The position numbers were made by a program, and so were the translations under genes. From assembly GCF_014280875.1 (NCBI RefSeq), contig NZ_JACLAL010000009.1, positions 62,001 to 126,000 on the forward strand: a DNA stretch of 64,000 bases. Reading direction: 5' to 3'. The notes under the pieces were generated by a model. That model was not told the origin of the DNA and made no database searches. It saw only the letters and a program-made list of their open reading frames with translations. The stretch is from Paenirhizobium daejeonense (GTDB lineage Bacteria > Pseudomonadota > Alphaproteobacteria > Rhizobiales > Rhizobiaceae). Below, one piece after another: positions 26,002 through 34,782 of this stretch (position 1 is its first letter; every line of letters begins with the position of its first letter).

Positions 26002-26985
26002 GTGAACAGCAAACGCGACGCCAGAAGCCTTGCCCGCGAGACCATCGCCCAAAGCCTGGAGCTGGCTCGCAGCGGCCGGTTGGAAAGTGCCCGCCGCACA
26101 CTCGATCGTCTCGCAGCCAATCATGCCCTGCTGGAGGTGGCCGAACTCGGCCCGGTTACCATGCTCGGTCTGCCGCGCAAGCTGCATTCGGCCTATCTGA
26201 AGCTTGCCAAGATCATGAATGACCCTGTGCGGGTCGCCGGTCTGCAATCAACACTCGCACCGCCGCTGGACCTGCTCGCCGGTCTCTTCGCCTTCGACGG
26301 CGAACAGCGTCGACAAATGACTAGGCTTGGCGGGGAGCGAGCACCATCTGTTCTGCATCAGATATGGCTCGGCACCTTGCCCGTGCCGCCCGCAACGGAG
26401 GCGTGGCGACAACACTGCAAAAGCCATGGCCTGGAATATCGTCTTTGGCGCGAGATCGATCTTGCTGCAGCGGGCTACGACAACCACCCGAGCTTTCACG
26501 ACATGTTGGCGCGGGGCGACTATCCCGGCGCCGTCGATGTCGCGCGCTACATGATCCTTGAGAGATTCGGTGGAATCTATCTTGACTGCGACTGGTATCC
26601 TGCCCGCGACGATCTGAGCTTTGCCGATTACTTGCCGCTTACCGGCATCTCCGTTCTGGCTGAAGACATACCGCGCAAGACGAAGACGGGTAGCCTGCTG
26701 CTGGCCAATTCTTTCATTGCAGCACCAGCTCGGCACCCGGTTTTCTCGCGGATCGTGGAAGCCATGCCGCGCGTCATGGAACTGCTCCCGAGAGCGCCTG
26801 CCTGGTGGTCTACAGGGCCTCTGATCTTTACTCTGGCCTGCCGCGGCACCAGCGTTTGCGTCGCCGAAGCCGGTTTCGTAAGTGCCGATCTGCCACGACA
26901 AGCCCCCTTCGAAACGCTCGAGACGGCACGTCGAAGCGCAGTCAAGCGGGATGGTGGCCTGCTGATAGGCTGGAAGTCCTGGTAG
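26002..26985 (+). CDS. DXD-motif glycosyltransferase (Gly_transf_sug / OCH1-like)
   Basis: GT-A glycosyltransferase. GTG 26002 (VNSKRDARSL) has GGAG seven bases before it; an upstream in-frame ATG at 25921 lacks one, so GTG is preferred (327 residues). The catalytic core is VLHQIWLGTLPVPP, then ARYMILERFGGIYLDCDWYP, with the DxD metal motif near residues 195-197. Such enzymes add sugars in capsular or mannan-like polymers. It is convergent with the deacetylase gene four bases downstream. Confidence 0.83.
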   Translation: MNSKRDARSLARETIAQSLELARSGRLESARRTLDRLAANHALLEVAELGPVTMLGLPRKLHSAYLKLAKIMNDPVRVAGLQSTLAPPLDLLAGLFAFDGEQRRQMTRLGGERAPSVLHQIWLGTLPVPPATEAWRQHCKSHGLEYRLWREIDLAAAGYDNHPSFHDMLARGDYPGAVDVARYMILERFGGIYLDCDWYPARDDLSFADYLPLTGISVLAEDIPRKTKTGSLLLANSFIAAPARHPVFSRIVEAMPRVMELLPRAPAWWSTGPLIFTLACRGTSVCVAEAGFVSADLPRQAPFETLETARRSAVKRDGGLLIGWKSW

Positions 26986-26989
26986 AGAA

Positions 26990-27718
26990 TTACGAAACCA
27001 CCACCGGATCTATCCAGACGCTCGCAGAATGCCCGCTGGTCACCTCGAAAAGCTCGTTGAGAAACGACCACACCAGTTCGTCATGCACGAGATGATGGGT
27101 AAGAACCCCGATGACAGGAGGTCGATCTTCTCGAACAATCCAGTCGGCGATCTCACCGAACAGAATTTCGGCCGGTCGTCCGCCCCGCGTCCCGTGCCAG
27201 TCCATGACATCGACATGGGTGTTGACCAGATGGATCGGAGAAGCCGAACGCTCCTTGCCGAATATCGACAACGACGTGAAACCGAGCGACGTCAGGGAGG
27301 ACAGAAGGTCTTCGTCGATACGGTTCCACGGCGGTACAAGCATCGGCCTGAAGCGCGATCCATGCAACTTAGCCAGCTTGGAGAAGCCGGCCTCTAGCTC
27401 GCCAAGCACCGTCTCTCTTGGACGATGTCGCCCGAGTTCCTGCTTCTTCTCACCCGCAGGGGCGTAGTTGTGATGAGACCAGCCATGAACTGCAACCAGA
27501 GCATGCGGCTCGTCCGCAAGCCTTTCGGACAGTGGCTCACCGGCATTTTCCGGAATGACCGCAACGATCGCGGGCACGGAATACGCTTTCGTCAAGGCCA
27601 TCAGGCGGTCAAGCGCGGGCGACGGCTCGACGGCGTCGTCGTCACGCAGCCAGAGTTGCACCCGGTCTCCCGCGGTCGAGACCTCGTCCAACGCCTTAAG
27701 CAAGCGGGCTTTCGTCAT
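26990..27718 (-). CDS. Polysaccharide deacetylase-like protein (NodB-fold)
   Basis: A 242-residue protein with the carbohydrate esterase 4-like metal and catalytic pattern: WLRDDDAVE (Asp-Asp), VHGWSHHNY (His-x3-His type), LVPPWNRID (Pro-Pro-Trp-Asn-Arg) and THHLVHDE near the end. There is no signal peptide, so it may act on lipid-linked or nucleotide-linked intermediates in the cytoplasm. It overlaps the upstream GT4 gene by ATGA. Likely role: de-N-acetylation of an amino-sugar residue in the local polysaccharide. Confidence 0.85.
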   Translation of the reverse strand: MTKARLLKALDEVSTAGDRVQLWLRDDDAVEPSPALDRLMALTKAYSVPAIVAVIPENAGEPLSERLADEPHALVAVHGWSHHNYAPAGEKKQELGRHRPRETVLGELEAGFSKLAKLHGSRFRPMLVPPWNRIDEDLLSSLTSLGFTSLSIFGKERSASPIHLVNTHVDVMDWHGTRGGRPAEILFGEIADWIVREDRPPVIGVLTHHLVHDELVWSFLNELFEVTSGHSASVWIDPVVVS

Positions 27719-28815
27719 AACGGATACTCCAGCGCTGGAACGAGTACTTCCGAAAGGCGGCGGGCCATGACCGGCAACGAACGCTCCTCAGACACGAAAC
27801 GGCGGGCGGCATTAGACAGGAGCAGGCGTCGGGATTCATCGGCTAGCAGGGAGGCGACTGCATCGGCGAAAGCGCGCGGATCGCGCGGCGACACAAGCAA
27901 ACCGGTCCGGCCATGCTCCACGACCTCCGGCACGCCGGCGACGTGTTCCGCGACCACCGGGAGACCGGCTGCCTGCGCTTCGAGATAGGCAAGCCCATAG
28001 GCTTCGCCGTGACCAGGCCAGACAAACACCGAACCCGCAGACAGGACCTCGGCCACTTCTGCACTCGAAAGCTCGCCAAGCCATTCGATCCGCCCCGGTG
28101 CGAACCTTGAAAATAGGGCTTCCACCGAGACTCGTTCGGGACCGCCGCCAACGATAGAGAGCCTCCAGTCGCGGTCCGCAACCAGTGACATCGCTTCGGC
28201 GAGCGCCGTGTAACTGCTCATCTTGTCGCCGGGACGCATCATCGCGACCGTTACCAGACGGCCAGCCCTTGGAATCGAAGGTCGCGCGATGAAGGGTGAA
28301 GGATCGATAAAGGGAGCGATACGCGCCAGCCTTGCATCCGGCACCGCCTCTGCCAGACCGACCCGATCACGTTCGGTGAAGCAAAGGTTGACCCCGGCCA
28401 AACCAACCATCTCCCTCAACATTTCCTGATGCCGAGCCCAACAACCAAGGTTCCGACGATGGGAATAGGAGGCCTCTGCGGTGGCATAGGGCAGGCCGAA
28501 GCGTCGGCAGAGATCGGGTCCAATGAGATCCGGCGCCTTGTAATAGGGATGGTAGCAGAACCACATATCGGGCGGCCCGTTCTGTTCCCATAGCCTTGAA
28601 AGCCGCTCCCTTTCCTCCTGCGCTGCATTCTCCAGTCCCGGTATCATAGTTTCTGGCGTTGCATGGAATGTCCGCAATTGCGAGGCGAGCGTGACCTCGT
28701 TTCCCCCCTCCTCCAACGCGCGAAGCAGTTGGCGCGCCATCAGCCGGTCACCCGAGGGAACGGGATGGTCTGGGGATTTCAGGGGGGCATAGAAGGCAAT
28801 CCTCATGTCCGCCAT
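27715..28815 (-). CDS. GT4-family glycosyltransferase
   Basis: GT-B glycosyltransferase of about 366 residues, beginning MADMRIAFYAPLKSPDHPVP. The C-terminal part has VTVAMMRPGDKMSSY, then WPGHGEAYGLAYLEAQAAGLP, the E-x7-E donor-site region, and EHGRTGLLVSPRDP. The start is uncertain (28815 or 28806; a longer frame opens at 28854), with no strong ribosome site. It is translationally coupled to the deacetylase gene and divergent from the UDP-sugar dehydrogenase. Confidence 0.9.
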   Translation of the reverse strand: MADMRIAFYAPLKSPDHPVPSGDRLMARQLLRALEEGGNEVTLASQLRTFHATPETMIPGLENAAQEERERLSRLWEQNGPPDMWFCYHPYYKAPDLIGPDLCRRFGLPYATAEASYSHRRNLGCWARHQEMLREMVGLAGVNLCFTERDRVGLAEAVPDARLARIAPFIDPSPFIARPSIPRAGRLVTVAMMRPGDKMSSYTALAEAMSLVADRDWRLSIVGGGPERVSVEALFSRFAPGRIEWLGELSSAEVAEVLSAGSVFVWPGHGEAYGLAYLEAQAAGLPVVAEHVAGVPEVVEHGRTGLLVSPRDPRAFADAVASLLADESRRLLLSNAARRFVSEERSLPVMARRLSEVLVPALEYPL

Positions 28816-28991
28816 AGAGCCTGACCGAACGCCCGATGCAAGAGGCAGCAGCAAGAACCCGCACGCTTTCCGGCGTCAGACCGTCGCATCACGCGATTGC
28901 GAATGCCAGTGAGAAAAGCGCGCCCTTGACAGGTGGGCAGCGGGAACGCAAGTGACTGACTGACATTCCTCCCACGGAGTTCTTCCCACCG

Positions 28992-30332
28992 ATGTCCACC
29001 TCTCCCGTTGCGACCGAACTTCTGCAGGCAATCCAGTCGAGACGCGCCAAAGCCGCCGTCATCGGTCTCGGCTATGTCGGTCTGCCACTCGCCATGAGCA
29101 TGGCGAGAGCGGGATTTTCGGTCACCGGCTTCGACATCGATCCAGGCAAGATGACGGCGATCCAAGCCGGGCAGAGCTATATCGAGGCCGTCCCTGATCA
29201 CATTCTGCAGAAAGAATGCGCAGAAGGCCGATTTTCCGCGACCTGTGAATTTGCACGTCTTGCCGAATGTGACGTAATCGCCATCTGCGTACCGACGCCT
29301 CTGACACGCCATCGCGACCCTGACCTGTCTTTCATCGAGAATACCTGTCGGCAGATCGCCGCGACGCTCCGGCCAGGCCAGTTGATTTCTCTGGAATCGA
29401 CCACCTATCCTGGCACCACCGAAGAGGTCGTAAAACCCATTCTCGCGGCCACCGGCCTCAAGGCCGGCACGGATTTCTTCCTCGGTTTTTCACCCGAACG
29501 GGAAGATCCGGGCAATCGCGACTTCGACACATCGACCATCCCCAAGGTGGTAGCAGGCGACGGCGAGGATGCACGCGAGTTGATGACGGCATTTTACGGC
29601 GCGGTGGTCAAGACGATCGTCCCAGTCTCGACAACGGCCACCGCCGAGGCGGTCAAGCTAACCGAAAACATCTTCCGCGCAGTCAACATCGCCCTCGTCA
29701 ATGAGCTGAAGCTGGTTTACGACGCCATGGGCATCGACATTTGGGAAGTCATCGACGCAGCCAAGACCAAGCCATTCGGCTACATGCCCTTCTATCCGGG
29801 ACCAGGCCTTGGCGGTCATTGCATTCCGATCGACCCATTCTACCTGACATGGAAATCGCGGGAATATGACACGCCCACCCGCTTCATCGAACTCGCTGGC
29901 GAGGTCAATACGGCCATGCCCCATCATATCGTGGAAAAGGTCGCCGAAACGCTTGACCGCAAAGCCGGCAAAGCGCTCAGCCGCTCCCGTGTTCTTGTCA
30001 TCGGTCTCGCCTACAAGAAGAACGTGCCCGATATTCGCGAAAGCCCCTCGCTTCGCCTTATGGAACTGCTAATCGAACGCGGCGCCGAAGTGGCCTATCA
30101 TGACCCCTTCGTTCCCGAAGTACCTAAAACGCGCGAGTATGCCGATCTGATGGGCCGTCGCAGCGTCACATGGAACCGGGAAACAGTTGAGGGCTTCGAC
30201 GTGGCCCTGATTTCAACCGATCACGATTCCATTGACTATCAAGCACTGGCCGACTGGTGCCCCCTGATCGTCGACACCCGTAACGCACTTGCCCGCCGCA
30301 AGGTCGAGGGCAGCATCATCGTAAAGGCCTGA
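28992..30332 (+). CDS. Nucleotide-sugar 6-dehydrogenase (UDP-GlcNAc dehydrogenase, WbpA type)
   Basis: NAD-dependent four-electron dehydrogenase making a UDP-uronic acid. It has 446 residues: Rossmann start AAVIGLGYVGLPLAMSMARAG, CVPTPLTRHRDPDLSFI, SPEREDPGNRDF, the lysine-bearing TATAEAVKLTENIFRAVNIA, catalytic GGHCIPIDP with Cys277, and IGLAYKKNVPDIRESPSL. The CVPTPLT-x-x-R-x-PDLS pattern and length favour UDP-N-acetyl-hexosamine over UDP-glucose as substrate. It would supply an amino-uronic acid to the polysaccharide. The methyltransferase gene starts two bases after its stop. Confidence 0.92.
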   Translation: MSTSPVATELLQAIQSRRAKAAVIGLGYVGLPLAMSMARAGFSVTGFDIDPGKMTAIQAGQSYIEAVPDHILQKECAEGRFSATCEFARLAECDVIAICVPTPLTRHRDPDLSFIENTCRQIAATLRPGQLISLESTTYPGTTEEVVKPILAATGLKAGTDFFLGFSPEREDPGNRDFDTSTIPKVVAGDGEDARELMTAFYGAVVKTIVPVSTTATAEAVKLTENIFRAVNIALVNELKLVYDAMGIDIWEVIDAAKTKPFGYMPFYPGPGLGGHCIPIDPFYLTWKSREYDTPTRFIELAGEVNTAMPHHIVEKVAETLDRKAGKALSRSRVLVIGLAYKKNVPDIRESPSLRLMELLIERGAEVAYHDPFVPEVPKTREYADLMGRRSVTWNRETVEGFDVALISTDHDSIDYQALADWCPLIVDTRNALARRKVEGSIIVKA

Positions 30333-30334
30333 CC

Positions 30335-30814
30335 ATGAGCCGTCTTGACATGTTCATAAAGCGGATGAGCGCCCAGCGCGATCTGCTTAACCTGATCCGC
30401 GACCAGAACCTTCTTCCGGAAGGCCCGATCATGGAGGTCGGTCTCGGTAACGGACGCACTTACAGCCACTTGACCGAATCCTTTCCGGATCGCCGGATCA
30501 TCGTGTTCGATCGGCACGTTGCCGCGCACAAATCGTCCATTCCGCAGGAAGAAAACCTCGTCGTCGGCGAGATCCGCGAAACGGCACGGGACTTTATCGG
30601 CAGCGAGGCTGCGCTGGTGCATGCCGATATCGGCACTGGATATCCCGAAAAGGATGCGATTGTTATGTCATGGCTACCTGAACTGGTGGCAGGTATGCTG
30701 CGCTCCGGAGGCTATGCCGTCAGCGGGCTCGCGCTCGATCACCCGCAGCTCGAGACGTTGCCGATACCAGTTCATATCGAGCCGGGACGCTATTACTTTT
30801 ACCGGAAGATCTAA
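30335..30814 (+). CDS. Small class I SAM-dependent methyltransferase
   Basis: A 159-residue protein with the SAM-binding glycine loop IMEVGLGNGRTYSHL (about residues 31-45), the acidic strand IIVFDRHVAAH and LVHADIGTGYPEKDA. It resembles the short Methyltransf_17-type family. It is co-translated with the UDP-sugar dehydrogenase, suggesting O-methylation of the same sugar or polymer. Substrate unknown. Confidence 0.82.
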   Translation: MSRLDMFIKRMSAQRDLLNLIRDQNLLPEGPIMEVGLGNGRTYSHLTESFPDRRIIVFDRHVAAHKSSIPQEENLVVGEIRETARDFIGSEAALVHADIGTGYPEKDAIVMSWLPELVAGMLRSGGYAVSGLALDHPQLETLPIPVHIEPGRYYFYRKI

Positions 30815-30867
30815 AAGCCCGGAATGCTTTGCCCGAGTTCAGCTGCGGAAGCAACGTGTTCTGGAGG

Positions 30868-31020
30868 CTACTGTTCCCGCCGCCATATGCTCGGCGTTTT
30901 GCCCGTGTTTCGTCGGAAAATCCGGAAGAGATGTGCCTGATCGCCCAACCCGCGGTCCAGCGCGATTTCACAAGGCGGCGCATCGCTGCTCAGCCGTACC
31001 TTGGCATGATCGACGCCGGC
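30868..31020 (-). pseudogene. C-terminal relic of an AraC-family regulator
   Basis: The minus-strand frame ends VDHAKVRLSSDAPPCEIAL, then GLGDQAHLFRIFRRNTGKTPSIWRRE. This is the second helix-turn-helix of an AraC protein (compare CGFSDQSHFTRVF in the intact genes nearby). Upstream, in this or other frames, I find no first helix-turn-helix or ligand domain, so only about 50 of some 300 residues survive. It lies in an 850-bp stretch with no intact gene. Confidence 0.7.
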
Positions 31021-31287
31021 GTTTCCAGAATGGTCAGCGCCTTCTTTAACGAGCTCAGTGGCGCTCACGACACCCATTTTGAGATAGAGGGGCGCCATTC
31101 GAAATTCTACTGTCGGTCCGCGACAATACACGTCGGCCTTACCGGGGGCATGCCTCGGTACGATTGCCGTCGCCGGACGGATCCGCTTAGCCTGCGATTC
31201 TCCGCAGACCCTGCATTGCGCTTCCATCACAGTCGTGTCTGAAATTTTCGTCACACTGAACCGAACTGAAAAGGAAATCATGTCCGA

Positions 31288-31560
31288 GGGTCACGTCGTA
31301 CTCGCTCGGGAAGGGAACTTCGAAGCCGCTACAACGCACTTTCCGCGCGCGAGAAAGAAATCATGGCGATGGCAACCACGGGCCTCATGAACAAGCAGAT
31401 CGCGGGGCAAGTCGGTTTGAGCTAAATCACCGTTAAGATCCAACGCGGCAAAATCACCCCTAAGATGATGGCACGACCTTTGCCAAACTGGTGAAAATGG
31501 CTGAAAGTCTTGCCATTTCCTTGCCAGACGGTAAGAAATCCGGGGATCCTCGACGGTCGC
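31288..31560 (+). pseudogene. Relic of a LuxR/FixJ-type response regulator output domain
   Basis: The translation reads RYNALSAREKEIMAMAT, GLMNKQIAGQVGLS, then an in-frame TAA (31423-31425), then ITVKIQRGKITPKM. After a frameshift near 31480 it continues TFAKLVKMAESLA. This is the DNA-binding part of a FixJ/TodT-like response regulator (LTPREREVM, NKQIA, EITVKIHRG). No receiver domain is present. An orphan FixL/TodS-like kinase lies 9 kb to the right at 40686; the two may once have been a pair (inference). Confidence 0.75.
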
Positions 31561-31665
31561 CGTCTGCAGCGCCATGGGTTTGAGTTTTGACAATTTTCTC
31601 CCGGTGTGAGCGTAATATGCGTCGTAACGCATAAATATCGCTGTCCTCCTTTGAAAGACAAAACC

Positions 31666-32580
31666 ATGGCTCTCGGATCACACGGTACTGGTTTGCCTGG
31701 GCCCGGAAAGGTGGACGCATTCGGCTGCCAATTGGGCAAGCTTGAGGATGATCGGCAGATCATTAGCGACAATCTCGCTTATTATCGCAAATCATCGACG
31801 AGCGCCGCACCCGGTCAGGTGGCGACCCCTGCCAGCGATCGCGGCTATCTCATTGGAGTTTCATTGAAGGCCGGGCACCGCCGGCGCATCTTCAGCGAGC
31901 ATCATTCGAGACTTTACGAATTCGAGCAGCATTCGATCTACCTGCGTAGTTTCGCCGATTCATACAAGGCTGACCTTTCCGGCGCATTCGGTTTCATCCT
32001 GATGGAGCTTTCGTCCGGCGATCTGGAGAAGCTGGCAGATGGGGCCGACGCCAGCGGAGTATCGGAGCTCTCGCAGGTGGTCGCCGAACACGATCCTGTT
32101 CTCGGCGGCATGGCGCAGGCGCTGTTTTCCTTCGCCGATGTAGAGCCGCATCCGAGCTCCCTTTTTGTGGAGCAGATCTCTTCCGCCATCGGCCTGCACC
32201 TGATCGCACGCTACGGCAATGGTCGTATACGCCGGACGAACAAACGCGAAGCGCTTTCGCAAGACGCCGCGACACGGGCGAAGGACATGATGCTGAGCCG
32301 GCTCGATGGCGGTATCTCGCTTGATGATGTAGCGACCCGTTGCAATCTCTCGCGTATAGCCTTCATCCGCGCCTTCCGCGAAACGACCGGAAAAACGCCC
32401 GGTGAGTGGCTGGCCGAACAGCGCCTCCGTCAGGCCTGCGATCTGCTCTGCTCGTCGCCCCTGTCGCTGATGGAGATTTCAGCCGCGTGCGGATTTGCGG
32501 ATCTCACGCACTTCATGCGCGCGTTCGCCGCGGCAAAAGGAACCTCTCCTGCCGTCTGGCGTCGCGCTATCCGCTCTTGA
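31666..32580 (+). CDS. AraC-family transcriptional regulator (1 of 4)
   Basis: A 304-residue regulator with an AraC-binding-like N-terminal domain and a C-terminal double helix-turn-helix (ISLDDVATRCNLSRIAFIRAF and SLMEISAACGFADLTHFMRAF). ATG 31666 is the first sensible start; the longer frame from 31606 adds residues from the decayed leader. It is convergent with the MFS operon and may control it. The inducer is unknown. Confidence 0.88.
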   Translation: MALGSHGTGLPGPGKVDAFGCQLGKLEDDRQIISDNLAYYRKSSTSAAPGQVATPASDRGYLIGVSLKAGHRRRIFSEHHSRLYEFEQHSIYLRSFADSYKADLSGAFGFILMELSSGDLEKLADGADASGVSELSQVVAEHDPVLGGMAQALFSFADVEPHPSSLFVEQISSAIGLHLIARYGNGRIRRTNKREALSQDAATRAKDMMLSRLDGGISLDDVATRCNLSRIAFIRAFRETTGKTPGEWLAEQRLRQACDLLCSSPLSLMEISAACGFADLTHFMRAFAAAKGTSPAVWRRAIRS

Positions 32581-32617
32581 GTGCGATGCGCGGTCCACAA
32601 GTCGCGCGCCAGCTCCG

Positions 32618-34264
32618 TCAGGTTCCGGGAGTTACCACGTCATCTCTGTATCTCCTGCCGTGCGCCGACGGGCTTGCCGCGAGCAGGTGCCGAACCTCCG
32701 GCTTGCCGGGCCCGACATGATAACGCACCACATTGCTCTGCAAGTCGGCATCGCTGTGCGATACCCGCTTGTGCTGCCGCAGATGCTCCGCCCAGGATTC
32801 CACGAAGAACCACTCGATGATCGCCGCAGGGTCGGCCACATCTTCCGTGATGCCCCAGTTATAGGCACCGTCCCGACGACGCTGATGGGAGAAACGATTT
32901 AACGCGTGCAGAAACGGCTCGCGCTCGGCGGGATCGATGCGATATTCGATGAGGATCAGGACAGGCCCGCGATCCTGCTCGACGGGAGCGGCGATCAATG
33001 GTTCGGGCCAGTGGTTGGATGGCACGAGATCGGCTTCGCCGCGCGGTAGCTTGAACCGGTGCATGACGATGCCGGCGATAACCAGCGCGGCCGCCGCCAC
33101 AAGCAGGGTCTGCGGCACACCGATTGCTTCGGCGACCAAACCCCAGATCAGGCTGCCGGCAGCCATGGCTCCGTTGAACACCGTCAGATAAATGGCGAGG
33201 GCGCGGCCCCGCACCCAGTTCGGCAGTATGGACTGCGCAACGCCGTTCAATGTCGTCAGCGCGACGATCCAGGCGCTACCGAGCAACAGCAGGAGAAGAA
33301 TAGCAAGCCATTTGGGAGGAGCGAAAAAGAGCGCCGTCATGACGGCTGCCGTCACCAGCACCGAAAGAAGGAGGAGCCCGTCAGAATCGAGACGCTGCCG
33401 CAAACGAGGTAGCAGGAAAGCACCGCATATTGCGCCGGCCCCCACGGCTCCGAGCATTACGCCATAAAAGCCGGCGGTGCCGTTAAGAAGGTTCCTCGCC
33501 ACGAGCGGCAGTAGCGCCCAGACGGCACTTGCAAAGGCAAAGAAGATTACGGCACGTAAAAGAACGACATGCAGTTCGCGGCTCGCCCGGGCATAGCGCA
33601 ACCCGGCGCGGAAGGCGCCTGCAAAATGCTCCGACAGCTCGTCACGGTCCTGCGCCGGGCGTTTCCACCAGACGAGCGCTGCGATGACGAAGACATAGCT
33701 GAGGACATCCGCTCCATAGGTGAAGGCCGCACCGACTGCGGCCAGCAGAAGACCACCGGCAGCGGGACCGATGGCGCGCGCGATATTGATACCAAGCGAG
33801 TTGAGCGCGATCGCGCTCTTTAGATCCTTGCGATCCACCAGCTCGGGCACCACCGCCTGCCAGACGGGGGCGACAAGAGCCGCGCCTATACCGCCGATGA
33901 AAGTCAGGCCAACCAGCGCCTCGATGGTCAGAAGCTGGAAGTGGGAGAGCACCATCAATGTCGTGCTGACTGCAGCGAGGAGAAGCTGAACCGAAATCAA
34001 CAGCTTTCGCCGGTCGAGGATATCGGACAGCACGCCTGCCGGAATGGCCAGCAGGAAGATCGGCAGCGTTCCAGCAGCCTGGATCATGGCCACGGCAGCA
34101 GGTGCAGCTGAAAGATCAGTCACCAGCCAGCCGCTTGCTACATCGCGCATGAAGCTGCCGGTGTTGCCGAGAACCGTGGCTCCCCAGAGGACGGCAAATA
34201 CGGTTTGCCGCAGTGGCGCAAAACTGCCGCCCTGTTCAGCGGGAGGCGTGGAGTGCCCGGTCAT
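32618..34264 (-). CDS. MFS exporter (MFS_3 / EntS-like) with C-terminal extension
   Basis: A 548-residue transporter with about 12 hydrophobic segments, starting APLRQTVFAVLWGATVLGN, and the MFS loop motif GVLSDILDRRKLL. After residue about 410 comes a soluble domain (GPVLILIEYRIDPAEREPFL, then GAYNWGITEDVADPAAIIEWF) of the ferredoxin-like type found in this exporter subgroup. The family is linked to export of siderophores and small toxic compounds. Last gene of the XapX-amidohydrolase-DoxX-MFS operon. Confidence 0.9.
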   Translation of the reverse strand: MTGHSTPPAEQGGSFAPLRQTVFAVLWGATVLGNTGSFMRDVASGWLVTDLSAAPAAVAMIQAAGTLPIFLLAIPAGVLSDILDRRKLLISVQLLLAAVSTTLMVLSHFQLLTIEALVGLTFIGGIGAALVAPVWQAVVPELVDRKDLKSAIALNSLGINIARAIGPAAGGLLLAAVGAAFTYGADVLSYVFVIAALVWWKRPAQDRDELSEHFAGAFRAGLRYARASRELHVVLLRAVIFFAFASAVWALLPLVARNLLNGTAGFYGVMLGAVGAGAICGAFLLPRLRQRLDSDGLLLLSVLVTAAVMTALFFAPPKWLAILLLLLLGSAWIVALTTLNGVAQSILPNWVRGRALAIYLTVFNGAMAAGSLIWGLVAEAIGVPQTLLVAAAALVIAGIVMHRFKLPRGEADLVPSNHWPEPLIAAPVEQDRGPVLILIEYRIDPAEREPFLHALNRFSHQRRRDGAYNWGITEDVADPAAIIEWFFVESWAEHLRQHKRVSHSDADLQSNVVRYHVGPGKPEVRHLLAASPSAHGRRYRDDVVTPGT

Positions 34265-34333
34265 GATTTATCTCCTACGAAGTCTGAACGTAATCAGGGC
34301 CCGAACGTGATCGAACCCGCTTGCATTGTTGGC

Positions 34334-34768
34334 TCACGAGCGACGGGCGAGATCATGCCAGGCCACAAGCACGAAGGCACCGGCAAGGCCAAGATGTTCG
34401 AAGAAGCCGTTCATCGCCATCGAACTCTCCATGCCCGGCGGCAACTCCCAGAAACGGAGAGCCAGAAACGTGGCCATCACGGTGAAGATCGCAAGCGCCA
34501 GCCCGCCCGCCCAGCGAAAGAAGCCGGAAAGGATGAGCGCGGACATCGAAAGCTCGAAGACGATCACGGCGACTGCAAAGAAGGGCGCGGGCATAAGCCC
34601 GAAATGCTCCATCTCGGCCAAGGCGCCCGGAAAATCGAAGATCTTCACCAGCGCCCCCTGAATATAGGCCGAGCAGAGCGCCAGCAGAGCCAGAAATTCG
34701 ACCGGTGCCGTGGCGATGATGGATCGCACCTTGCTGGCGATCCCCGTTTCGGAATGCGAAAAATCCAT
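34334..34768 (-). CDS. DoxX-family membrane protein
   Basis: A 144-residue protein with four hydrophobic helices, starting at ATG 34768 (MDFSHSETG) behind GGAGGG. Family-like features include FLALLALCSAYIQGALVKIFDFPGA-type helix 1, with a lysine and proline in the helix, then ALAEMEHFGLMPAPFFAV. DoxX proteins are small quinone-related membrane proteins of mostly unknown role. It lies between the amidohydrolase and MFS genes. Confidence 0.87.
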   Translation of the reverse strand: MDFSHSETGIASKVRSIIATAPVEFLALLALCSAYIQGALVKIFDFPGALAEMEHFGLMPAPFFAVAVIVFELSMSALILSGFFRWAGGLALAIFTVMATFLALRFWELPPGMESSMAMNGFFEHLGLAGAFVLVAWHDLARRS

Positions 34769-34782
34769 GGTCCACCCTCCCG

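Noticed and set aside
28815..28991. Possible small gene in the gap between the GT4 and UDP-sugar dehydrogenase genes
   Set aside because: Only shadow frames and no ribosome site; best read as a divergent promoter region.
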